From assembly GCA_963720475.1 (NCBI GenBank), contig OY970394.1, positions 1,612,001 through 1,676,000 of the forward strand: a stretch of 64,000 nt of DNA. The letters run 5' to 3'. Shown one piece after another: positions 17,383 through 26,200 of this stretch (its first letter is position 1; every line of letters begins with the position of its first letter). The notes beneath the pieces are model-generated. The model searched no databases, had not been told where the DNA came from, and saw nothing but the letters and a program-made list of their open reading frames with translations. The position numbers and the translations under genes are program-made. This DNA comes from G963720475 sp963720475. GTDB taxonomy: Bacteria > Actinomycetota > Thermoleophilia > Solirubrobacterales > Thermoleophilaceae.

Positions 17383-17643
17383 TTAAAGCGAGGCGCGGAG
17401 ACGAGCCGCACGAGCCTTTTTATGGGCTCCGTTGTTGCGGTGCAGCGCTCCGTGACGCACGGCGCGGTCGATCTGCGAGTCGAGCTCGCGATGTGCCGCG
17501 TCGGCCGCCCCGGCATCCTTGGCGGCGACGGCGTCGCTCAGGCCGCGGAACTTCGTCTTGATCGCCGACACGAAGCGGCGGTTCTCGAGCCACTCGCGCT
17601 GAGTGCGCTGGATGCGCTTCTTCTGTGAGTGGATGTTCGCCAT
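17383..17643 (-). CDS. rpsT: 30S ribosomal protein S20
   Basis: An 86-residue, strongly basic, three-helix protein. The conserved opening MANIHSQKKRIQRTQ and the C-terminal RNA-binding stretch LHRNNGAHKKARAARLRA identify bS20, which binds 16S rRNA early in 30S assembly. Length is normal. It is convergent with holA and divergent from murJ across 59 bp. Confidence 0.98.
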   Translation of the reverse strand: MANIHSQKKRIQRTQREWLENRRFVSAIKTKFRGLSDAVAAKDAGAADAAHRELDSQIDRAVRHGALHRNNGAHKKARAARLRASL

Positions 17644-17689
17644 AACAAACGAGTGCCGCGAGCGGGGTAAGCCCGGCCGCGGCGCTGGT

Positions 17690-17695
17690 TAGTGT
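17690..17695 (+). promoter_or_regulatory. Predicted -10 box TAGTGT for murJ
   Basis: The hexamer ends 7 nt before the GTG at 17703. Confidence 0.4.
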
Positions 17696-17702
17696 AGCTG
17701 AG

Positions 17703-19343
17703 GTGGTCATGGCCGATGACGACCGCACGTCCATGACGCCGGATTCCGAGCGCCCGGAACCCGCGCAGACCCCTTCCGGAGCGGGCCGGATGGCCCGCAG
17801 CACGGCCTTCTTCTCGTTCGCGATGGGCGTCTCGCGGGTCGCGGGTCTGGTGCGCGAGGTGGTCGTCGCGAGCTATTTCGGCGTCACCGCGGCGATGTCG
17901 GCCTTCACGATCGCATTCCAGATCCCCAACCTCGTGCGCGCGCTGTTCGGCGACATGGCCCTGCAGGGCGCGTTCGTCCCGGTCTTCACGGAGCTGCTGG
18001 AGAAGGGCGAGAAGAAGGAGGCGTTCCGCGTCGCGTCGGGCGTCTTCTTCCTGATCCTGCTCTTCCTCGGCGCGTTCAGCGCGCTCTTCATCCTGCTCGC
18101 GCCGTACATCGTGCCGCTCTTCACCCCGGGCTTCGACGACCAGCCCGCGCTGCGCGACCTGACGGTGGACCTGTCGCAGATCCTCTTCCCGATCGTCCTC
18201 ATGCTCGCGCTGTCGGGCGTCGTGGTGGGCGTGCTCAACTCGTTCGAGCACTTCTCCGTGCCGGCGATCGCGCCGGCGGTCTGGAACATCGTGATCATCG
18301 CCGTGCTCGTCGGCCTCGTGCCGGTGTTCCCGTCCGACGACGAGATCTATGCCTACGCGATCGGGGTCTTCGTGGGGACGCTCGTGCAGCTGCTGCTGCC
18401 GATGCCGTGGCTGCGCGGCCGCGGCGGGCGGTTCGAGTTCACGCTGCAGTGGCGCAATCCGCACGTGCGTCGAATCCTCAAGCTGATCGTCCCGGTCGCC
18501 TTCGCGCTCGGGCTGATCAACTTCAGCCTGCTGATCAACTCGCTCTTCGGCACGCTCGTCTCCGACGAGGCGCCGGCCGCGATCGACAAGGCCTTCCGCA
18601 TCTACATGCTGCCGCAGGGGCTGTTCTCGATCGCGATCGCGACGGTGTTGTTCCCCACGCTTGCCAAGCTCGCGGCCCGCGACGAGCGCGGCGAGCTGCG
18701 CGACCGGATGGCCAACGGCGTGCGCCAGATCTGCCTCACGCTGATCCCGTCCGCGGCGATCATGGCCGTGCTCGCCGAGCCGATCACGCGCGTCGTCTTC
18801 CAGCGTGGCGCCTTCGACGCTGAGGCGACCGAGCTCGTCTCGACGGCGATGCTCTGGTGGTCGATCTCGCTGCCGTTCCAGGGCGTCAGCCTGCTGCTGT
18901 CGCGAACGTTCTTTGCGATCCAGCGCCCGTGGCTGACCTCCGGGCTCTCCTTGCTGAACCTCGTCATCAACGCGATCGTCGCCGCGGCGCTGTATGAGCC
19001 TTTCGGGATCGCGGGGATCGTCATCGGCACCGTCGCCGGCACGATCGTGATGACGCTCGCGCAGGCGCTCTTCCTGCGCGGCGAGCTCGGCGGCGTGGAC
19101 GGCGCGCGCACGCTCGTCGCCGGTCTACAGATGCTCGCCGCCTCCGCGGTGCTGGCCGCCGTCAGCTACGGCGCGTGGTACGGGCTGGACGAGCTGCTCG
19201 GCGAGTCGCTCGTGGCGCAGATCACCTCGGTCGGGGTCGCCGTGGCGCTCGGGTTGGGCGTCTACGCCGCGATCGTCTGGGCGATGCGGATCCCGGAGGT
19301 CGCGCAGATCCGGGCGCTCGTCGCCGGCCCCTTCCGGCGCTGA
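17703..19343 (+). CDS. murJ: Lipid II flippase MurJ
   Basis: A 546-residue MOP-superfamily protein with 14 predicted helices after a cytosolic N-tail of about 35 residues. The family stretch VSRVAGLVREVVVASYFG, then AFTIAFQIPNLVRALFGDMALQGAFVPVF, is typical of MurJ. It flips lipid II across the membrane for peptidoglycan synthesis. The GTG at 17703 is favoured by the TAGTGT box; the ATG at 17709 would remove two residues. No C-terminal kinase-like extension, as found in mycobacterial MviN, is present. Confidence 0.93.
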   Translation: MVMADDDRTSMTPDSERPEPAQTPSGAGRMARSTAFFSFAMGVSRVAGLVREVVVASYFGVTAAMSAFTIAFQIPNLVRALFGDMALQGAFVPVFTELLEKGEKKEAFRVASGVFFLILLFLGAFSALFILLAPYIVPLFTPGFDDQPALRDLTVDLSQILFPIVLMLALSGVVVGVLNSFEHFSVPAIAPAVWNIVIIAVLVGLVPVFPSDDEIYAYAIGVFVGTLVQLLLPMPWLRGRGGRFEFTLQWRNPHVRRILKLIVPVAFALGLINFSLLINSLFGTLVSDEAPAAIDKAFRIYMLPQGLFSIAIATVLFPTLAKLAARDERGELRDRMANGVRQICLTLIPSAAIMAVLAEPITRVVFQRGAFDAEATELVSTAMLWWSISLPFQGVSLLLSRTFFAIQRPWLTSGLSLLNLVINAIVAAALYEPFGIAGIVIGTVAGTIVMTLAQALFLRGELGGVDGARTLVAGLQMLAASAVLAAVSYGAWYGLDELLGESLVAQITSVGVAVALGLGVYAAIVWAMRIPEVAQIRALVAGPFRR

Positions 19344-19422
19344 GCGCTCAGCAGGTCCCGCGCCTTGCGCCGACCTCGACCTTTCTTGAAGATCAACACG
19401 AGGACCGAGCGGCCCACCTCTC

Positions 19423-19428
19423 CATAAT
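19423..19428 (+). promoter_or_regulatory. Predicted -10 box CATAAT for lepA
   Basis: CATAAT, one base from the TATAAT consensus, ends 8 nt before the GTG at 19437. Confidence 0.5.
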
Positions 19429-19436
19429 GCCCGCTC

Positions 19437-21237
<1,801 letters not shown>

Positions 21238-21248
<11 letters not shown>

Positions 21249-21654
21249 GAACTCGCACGAAACGCTCGCCTCGGAGGCCGCGACGGCGGTCAACGCCGGC
21301 GACATCGAGGCGCTCGTGAGGATGATGCATCCGGACTTCGTGGTCTTCTCGTCGCCGGAGCTTGCGAACCCCGGCACGTTCCACGGCGAGGAGGGGTTTC
21401 GCCGCTGGCTCGGCGACTGGCTCGATGCGTGGGAGACCTTCGCGATCGAGATCGAGCGCCTCGAGACGCTCGACGAGCGGTTCGCGATCGCACACGTTCG
21501 TCAGACCGGTCGCGGGAAGGGCAGCGGGCTCGAGATCGACATGAACGTCGCCCAGCTGTGGGAGATCGAAGACGGCAAGATCCGCCGCTTCGAGCTCCAT
21601 CCGACGGTCGAGGCGGCGCACGAGGCGGCCGAGAGGCTGCGCTTGGGCGGATAG
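21238..21654 (+). CDS. SnoaL/NTF2-like protein
   Basis: A 138-residue single-domain protein with the cone-shaped NTF2 fold: an N-terminal helix (AATAVNAGDIEALVRMMHPD), then alternating strands with IAHVRQTGRGKGSGLEIDMN and AQLWEIEDGKIRRFELH. Members are isomerases, cyclases or binding proteins; catalytic residues cannot be assigned. The ATG lies inside the last codons of lepA (11-nt overlap in another frame), so it is probably translated from the lepA mRNA. It resembles the product at 62762-63160. Confidence 0.8.
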
Positions 21655-21660
21655 GGCTAC

Positions 21661-21666
21661 TAGACT
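21661..21666 (+). promoter_or_regulatory. Predicted -10 box TAGACT for the MaoC pair
   Basis: The hexamer ends 9 nt before the ATG at 21676. Confidence 0.5.
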
Positions 21667-21675
21667 GCCGCGCCG

Positions 21676-22113
21676 ATGCCAGTGGACACGAGCGCAGCCG
21701 GGATGACCTGGGACCCAGTCGAGTTCGAGGTCGAGGCCGACCGGATCACCGCGTACGCCGATGCCGTCGGCGAGGAGGACCCGGTCCACCGCGACGAGGA
21801 CGCCGCCAAGGCTGCGGGCTACCGCGGGATCGTCGCGCCGCCGATGTTCGCCGTCGTCTACTCGGCGCCGGCGATGGGGCCGCCGATCCTCGAGGTGATC
21901 GCCGACAAGCTGCCGATGATGGTCCATGGCGGCCAGGAGTTCGTGTGGGGCGAACCCGTCTGCGCCGGCGACACGATTACGTCCACAGCGTCGGTGAAGG
22001 AGATCTTCGAGAAGGACGGGAAGGCGTTCTACGTCTTCGAGTCGACGTCGAACAACCAGGACGGCGACGAGGTCGTGAGTGCCCTCTGGACCAACATCGT
22101 GAGGGGAGTGTGA
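21676..22113 (+). CDS. MaoC-like N-terminal-type dehydratase subunit (HadA-like)
   Basis: A 145-residue hot-dog protein. VEADRITAYADAVGEEDPVHRDEDAAKAAGYRG is the MaoC N-terminal-domain pattern, and it lacks the full hydratase-2 active-site motif. IVAPPMFAVVYSAPAMGPP and HGGQEFVWGEPVCAGDTIT follow. Such subunits form heterodimers with a catalytic MaoC partner, which here is the next gene 4 nt downstream. By analogy to HadA/HadB they would dehydrate (R)-3-hydroxyacyl thioesters. Chain length and role are unknown. Confidence 0.85.
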   Translation: MPVDTSAAGMTWDPVEFEVEADRITAYADAVGEEDPVHRDEDAAKAAGYRGIVAPPMFAVVYSAPAMGPPILEVIADKLPMMVHGGQEFVWGEPVCAGDTITSTASVKEIFEKDGKAFYVFESTSNNQDGDEVVSALWTNIVRGV

Positions 22114-22117
22114 GCGG

Positions 22118-22501
22118 ATGAACGTCGGGGATTCGATTCCGGAGCTGAAGGTCACGCCCGACGCCGGCCTGACCAAGCGCTACGCCGAGGCCTCGGGCGA
22201 TCCGAACCCGATCCACACCGACGAGGATTTCGCCAAGAACGTCGGGCTTCCCGGCGTGATCCTCCACGGTCTCTACTCGATGGCGCAGGTCGCGCGTGCG
22301 AACACCGCCGCGGCCGGCGGCGGCCCGGCGAAGCTCAAGCGCCTCGCGGTCCAGTTCCGCGGGATGGGCTTTCCCGAACAGGAGATCACGGTCTCCGGCA
22401 CCGTCAAGGAGGAGCGCGACGGCCGGCTCGTCGTCGACACGGTCGCCGAGCAGTCCGGCAACCAAATCATCCGCAACGCGGAAGCCGAGATCGAGGGCTA
22501 G
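22118..22501 (+). CDS. MaoC dehydratase, catalytic subunit (HadB-like)
   Basis: A 127-residue hot-dog enzyme carrying the (R)-specific hydratase-2 motif YAEASGDPNPIHTDEDFAK, with catalytic Asp and His, followed by GLPGVILHGLYSMAQVAR. It probably pairs with the preceding subunit; the gap is 4 nt. A purine-rich AGGGGAG about 9 nt before ATG 22118 can serve as Shine-Dalgarno. Reaction class is confident; pathway is inferred only. Confidence 0.88.
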   Translation: MNVGDSIPELKVTPDAGLTKRYAEASGDPNPIHTDEDFAKNVGLPGVILHGLYSMAQVARANTAAAGGGPAKLKRLAVQFRGMGFPEQEITVSGTVKEERDGRLVVDTVAEQSGNQIIRNAEAEIEG

Positions 22502-22510
22502 CGACCGATG

Positions 22511-22532
22511 CCGCGCGGGCCCGCCCGCGCGG
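22511..22532. promoter_or_regulatory. Perfect GC palindrome in the hrcA promoter
   Basis: CCGCGCGGG (22511-22519) and CCCGCGCGG (22524-22532) form a 9-bp inverted repeat with a 4-nt spacer. It starts 9 nt after the HadB-like stop and ends 4 nt before the predicted -10 of hrcA. It could terminate the upstream transcript or serve as an operator. No CIRCE element (TTAGCACTC/GAGTGCTAA) is present here. Confidence 0.5.
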
Positions 22533-22536
22533 TTGG

Positions 22537-22542
22537 GACAAT
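22537..22542 (+). promoter_or_regulatory. Predicted -10 box GACAAT for hrcA
   Basis: GACAAT ends 6 nt before the ATG at 22549. Confidence 0.45.
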
Positions 22543-22548
22543 GAGCGC

Positions 22549-23574
22549 ATGCAGTTGACGCCGAGACAGGCGCAGATCCTGCGCACCGTCGTTCAGGAAT
22601 ACGTCGATTCGGGCCACCCGGTGGGCTCGAAGGCGCTCGCGGAGTCGCCCGACCTGCCGTGGGGCTCCTCGACGATTCGCGCCGAGCTCGCGCAGCTCGA
22701 GGAGCTCGGCCTGCTCGGGCACCCGCACACCTCCGCGGGCCGCATGCCGACCGACGCCGGCTATCGGCACTACGCCGACGCCCTGCTCGCCGCCGACAAA
22801 TTGCCCGTGCGGGCGAAGCGCTTCGAGCTCGAGCTCACACGCGCCGAGGTGGATCAGGCGATGCGCACCACCACCGCGCAGCTGTCGCAGATCACGAACC
22901 TGCTCGCGATCGTCTCCGCGCCGCCGATCGCGAGCACGACGATCCGCCGCGTCGAGGTGCTGCTGCTGCAGCCCCAGCTGGCGATGGTCGTCGTGATCAC
23001 CTCGACCGGCGGCGTGACGAAGCGGATGGTCTCCTACGGCGAGCCGGTGGACCGCGGCCTCGTCGACTGGGCGGCGAGCTACCTCAACGAGACCCTCGGC
23101 GGGATGGCGGTCGGGGCGAGGATGCTCGCCTCGAAGCTCGCCGATCCGACGCTCGGGAGCGCAGAACGCTCGTTCCTCGACACGCTCGCGCCCGCCTTCG
23201 CCGAGCTCGAGGACACCGCGGAGGACACCCTCTACGTGGACGGCGCCGCGCGGCTGATGAGCGAGGACCGCTTCCAGGAGCTCTCCCAGCTCGGCGACCT
23301 GATGGCGATGCTCGAGCGCCGCGTCAGCTTCCTGTCGCTGCTGCGCGGGTCGCTCGCCGGGTCGAGCGTGTCGCTGCGGATCGGCGCGGAGAACGAGGCG
23401 CCCGAGCTGCGCGCGCTGAGCGTCGTCGCGGCCGGCTACGGCACCGCGGCGCGCACTCTCGGCGCGGTCAGTGTGGTCGGGCCGGTGCGGATGGACTACG
23501 CGAACGCGATCGGGACCGTGCGCGAGGCCGCCGCCGAGCTGTCGCGCTTCGTCGAGAAGGTCTGGGAGCAATGA
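22549..23574 (+). CDS. hrcA: Heat-inducible transcription repressor HrcA
   Basis: A 341-residue repressor. The N-terminal winged helix (about 1-80) starts MQLTPRQAQILRTVVQEYVD and contains SKALAESPDLPWGSSTIRAELAQLEELGLLGHPHTSAGRMPTD in the family order. A GAF-like dimerisation core follows, ending with YANAIGTVREAAAELSRF. HrcA normally binds CIRCE sites and senses GroEL. Next comes dnaJ with an ATGA overlap, so repressor and co-chaperone are co-expressed. Confidence 0.96.
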   Translation: MQLTPRQAQILRTVVQEYVDSGHPVGSKALAESPDLPWGSSTIRAELAQLEELGLLGHPHTSAGRMPTDAGYRHYADALLAADKLPVRAKRFELELTRAEVDQAMRTTTAQLSQITNLLAIVSAPPIASTTIRRVEVLLLQPQLAMVVVITSTGGVTKRMVSYGEPVDRGLVDWAASYLNETLGGMAVGARMLASKLADPTLGSAERSFLDTLAPAFAELEDTAEDTLYVDGAARLMSEDRFQELSQLGDLMAMLERRVSFLSLLRGSLAGSSVSLRIGAENEAPELRALSVVAAGYGTAARTLGAVSVVGPVRMDYANAIGTVREAAAELSRFVEKVWEQ

Positions 23575-24710
23575 GCGGGCCGCAGCTGAGACGCGACCCC
23601 TACGAGGTGCTGGGCGTCGGCCGCGACGCCGCCGACGACGAGATCAAGCGGACCTTCCGCAAGCTCGCGCGCGAGCTCCACCCCGACGTGAACCGGCACG
23701 ACCCCGAGGCGGAGGAGAAGTTCAAGGAGGCGGCGGAGGCCTACGAGATCCTGTCCGACCCCGAGCGGCGCGCGATCTACGACCGCTACGGCCACGACGG
23801 CCTCTCCTCGCGCGGCTACGGCCCGACGGTGCAGGGGTTCGGCTCGTTCGCCGACATCTTCGACGCTTTCTTCGGCGGCGACCCGTTCGGCGGGGGCCGC
23901 GGCGCTCGCGGCGGTGCGGTCCAGGGCGGCGACATCGCCGTCTCGATCGGTGTCTCGCTCGAGGAGGCCGCCGCCGGCAAAAGCGTGGACGTCGAGTACG
24001 AAGCCGTCGAAGCCTGCGAGCACTGCCACGGCAACGGCGCCGAGCCCGGCACGCCGATCGAGACGTGCTCGCGCTGCGAGGGCACAGGCGAGATCCGCAC
24101 GGTCGCGCGGACCGCCTTCGGGCAGCTGATGCGCTCGCAGGTCTGCGATGCGTGCGGCGGCGACGGCAAGCTTGCCTCGACGCCCTGCTCGACCTGCGCC
24201 GGGCGGGGCCGCCAGGCGTCGCGGCGAAAGCTGGCCGTCGACATTCCCGCAGGGATCGCCGACGAGCAGCGCATCCGGATCGCCGGGCGCGGCCATACCG
24301 GCGAGCGCGGCGGGCCCGCGGGGGACCTCTACGTCCTCGTCAGCGTGCGCGAGGACGAGCGCTTCGTCCGCGACGGCAACGACCTGATCACGGTCGTCGA
24401 CCTGCCTGCCCCGAGCGCCGCCCTCGGCGCGACGGTCAGCGTCCCGACGCTCGACGGCGAGGAGGAGCTGACCGTCAAGCCGGGCACCCAGCCGGGAACG
24501 GTCGTGACCCTTCGCGGCAAGGGGATGCCGTCGCTCGGCCGCGGCCGCCGCGGCGACCAGCAGGTGATCGTCAACGTGGTCATCCCGCGCAACCTGACCC
24601 CGGAGCAGAGCGCCGCGCTCAGCCGCTTCGCGGCGACGCTCGACGAGGACAACCTGCGCGAGCCCGAGCCCGAGTCGCTGCTGTCGAAGGTCAAACGGGC
24701 CCTGCGCTGA
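23571..24710 (+). CDS. dnaJ: Chaperone DnaJ
   Basis: A 379-residue type I J-protein. The J domain covers residues 9-75 with HPD at 37-39. A Gly/Phe-rich segment (about 90-118) precedes four CxxCxGxG zinc repeats: CEHCHGNG, CSRCEGTG, CDACGGDG and CSTCAGRG. The C-terminal substrate-binding domains complete it. It stimulates DnaK ATPase activity; dnaK and grpE are not in the window. The ATG overlaps the hrcA stop by 4 nt. Confidence 0.97.
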   Translation: MSGPQLRRDPYEVLGVGRDAADDEIKRTFRKLARELHPDVNRHDPEAEEKFKEAAEAYEILSDPERRAIYDRYGHDGLSSRGYGPTVQGFGSFADIFDAFFGGDPFGGGRGARGGAVQGGDIAVSIGVSLEEAAAGKSVDVEYEAVEACEHCHGNGAEPGTPIETCSRCEGTGEIRTVARTAFGQLMRSQVCDACGGDGKLASTPCSTCAGRGRQASRRKLAVDIPAGIADEQRIRIAGRGHTGERGGPAGDLYVLVSVREDERFVRDGNDLITVVDLPAPSAALGATVSVPTLDGEEELTVKPGTQPGTVVTLRGKGMPSLGRGRRGDQQVIVNVVIPRNLTPEQSAALSRFAATLDEDNLREPEPESLLSKVKRALR

Positions 24711-25522
24711 TCCGGCTCGCCGTCAGGGCGCCCTCCGAGTCGGCCGAACAGGTCCTGGCAGCGCTGCTCGAGCTGGCGCCTGGCGGTGTCGAGCAGGTGG
24801 ATGGCGAGGGGTTCGTCGAGTACGCGGTCTACGGCGTTCCGGGCGAGCTGCCTTCCCTGCCGGAGGGGGAGGCCGAGGTCGGGGGCATCCGGGTCGTCGT
24901 CTCGGGGGAGGAGGTCCCCGACGACTGGGACGAGCGCTGGAAGCGCTTCCACGCGCCGGTCCTCGTCGGCGGGAAGCTGTACGTCCGCCCGCCGTGGGAG
25001 GACCCGGCTGTTCGCCCAGGCGTTGAGGAAGTGGTGATCGATCCCGGGGCGGCGTTCGGCACCGGATCGCACGCGACCACCCGCATGTGCCTCGAGCTGC
25101 TGCTGGAGCTCGAGCCGGCCGAGGGGTCGCTGTGCGACCTCGGCTGCGGCTCCGGCGTGCTCGCGATCGCCGCGGCAAAGCTTGGATTCGCGCCGGTTAC
25201 GGCGCTCGACTCCGACCGCGAGGCCGTCAACGCAACCCGCGCCAACGCGCGCGCGAACGGTGTCGAGCTCGCCGCCGTCGAGCGCGCGAACCTACGCGAG
25301 CAGCCACCCCCGCCGGCCGAGGTGCTGATCGCGAACCTGATGCGGCCGCTGCTGCTGCGGGTGGCGGACCTGATCGAGAATCCCGTGCGCGCGATGATCA
25401 TCTCCGGACTGCTGGACGAGGAGACCGGCGAGGTGGCGGAAGCGTTCGGCGCGCGGGGACTCGCACAGCGGCGCTGCCTTAGCGACGCCGGCTGGAGCGC
25501 CCTGCTGCTCGAAGCCGGCTAG
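24707..25522 (+). CDS. prmA: Ribosomal protein L11 methyltransferase PrmA, probable CTG start
   Basis: A SAM-dependent methyltransferase that trimethylates ribosomal protein L11. Seen here are RLAVRAPSESAEQVLAALLE at the N-terminus, VIDPGAAFGTGSHATTRMCL, motif I DLGCGSGVLAIAAAKLG and the acceptor-site motif IANLMRPLLL. No ATG, GTG or TTG lies in frame near the conserved N-terminus. A CTG at 24707 overlaps the dnaJ stop as CTGA and would give 271 residues, the expected length. Later GTG codons would cut off the conserved first strand. Confidence 0.9.
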   Translation: MIRLAVRAPSESAEQVLAALLELAPGGVEQVDGEGFVEYAVYGVPGELPSLPEGEAEVGGIRVVVSGEEVPDDWDERWKRFHAPVLVGGKLYVRPPWEDPAVRPGVEEVVIDPGAAFGTGSHATTRMCLELLLELEPAEGSLCDLGCGSGVLAIAAAKLGFAPVTALDSDREAVNATRANARANGVELAAVERANLREQPPPPAEVLIANLMRPLLLRVADLIENPVRAMIISGLLDEETGEVAEAFGARGLAQRRCLSDAGWSALLLEAG

Positions 25523-26187
25523 CTGCCGAACGTCGCTGTCGGCGACCAGTCGGTCGCGCGAGTCTCGTCGCCGGTGGCACGCAGGCGGACGCGGACCTCC
25601 CAACGCGTCGTGCGGCCCTTGCGCTTCTTGCCGGCGCTGAAGCTGCCGGAGGGCTCGCGCGAGTCCTGGGTGAAAGTCACCCACGCGCCGCCGTTGCGGC
25701 GCCGCTGGGCGTCGAACGAGCGGCCGGCGCCGGGCGCGGCGCTCGCCCAGCGGACGGTGATCACGCGCTTTCGTGCCGCACCTGGACGAGCCGCCGGCAG
25801 GCGCCGCAGACCGAGTTGCGGCCGGACCGAGATCGTCGCCCTCATGCGTGGGTGGATCGTGCAGATGTAGCTGTGGGTGCCGGCTTCCATCGCCCGCCCG
25901 GCCGTTTCTCCGGGTGCGAACCCGGGCCCCACGAGTGGTGGGCCGAAGCGCGTGCCGAGGACCTCCCACAGCCCGTGGATCTCGGTTGCGTTGTGCGGCG
26001 CGATCACGTCCACGTTGCGCCAGCGCACTACCTGACCAACCTCGACTGCGAGCGCGTTCGGAGTGAACGCCTCCCTCGACGGGGCAGTGATGTCATTGCC
26101 GTCGGCGATGACCTGTGCGGCTGCGGGCGTCGCTCCGAACGCGGCGGACAGCGATACAGCGAGGGCGACTCGACACGCGGCGCTCAC
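25519..26187 (-). CDS. Secreted cupredoxin (plastocyanin-like) protein
   Basis: The GTG at 26187 gives 222 residues with a clear signal peptide (MSAACRVALAVSLSAAFGATPAAA-Q). A plastocyanin-like domain (about 25-125) has the copper ligand His in VIAPHNATE and the Cys-His-Met cluster in YICTIHPRMRATI. The remaining C-terminal part is an Arg-rich beta domain, perhaps Ig/fibronectin-like. It is probably an exported blue-copper electron carrier or copper-binding protein. GTG 26199 is an alternative start; longer ORF starts would run into the antiporter gene. It is convergent with prmA. Confidence 0.82.
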   Translation of the reverse strand: MSAACRVALAVSLSAAFGATPAAAQVIADGNDITAPSREAFTPNALAVEVGQVVRWRNVDVIAPHNATEIHGLWEVLGTRFGPPLVGPGFAPGETAGRAMEAGTHSYICTIHPRMRATISVRPQLGLRRLPAARPGAARKRVITVRWASAAPGAGRSFDAQRRRNGGAWVTFTQDSREPSGSFSAGKKRKGRTTRWEVRVRLRATGDETRATDWSPTATFGS

Positions 26188-26200
26188 GACCTCATCCACC

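Noticed and set aside
17405..17430. GAGCC-T5-GGGCTC hairpin as a terminator
   Set aside because: It lies inside the rpsT coding sequence and encodes conserved S20 residues.
22500..22560. CIRCE operator upstream of hrcA
   Set aside because: No TTAGCACTC-N9-GAGTGCTAA or close variant is present; only the GC palindrome is.
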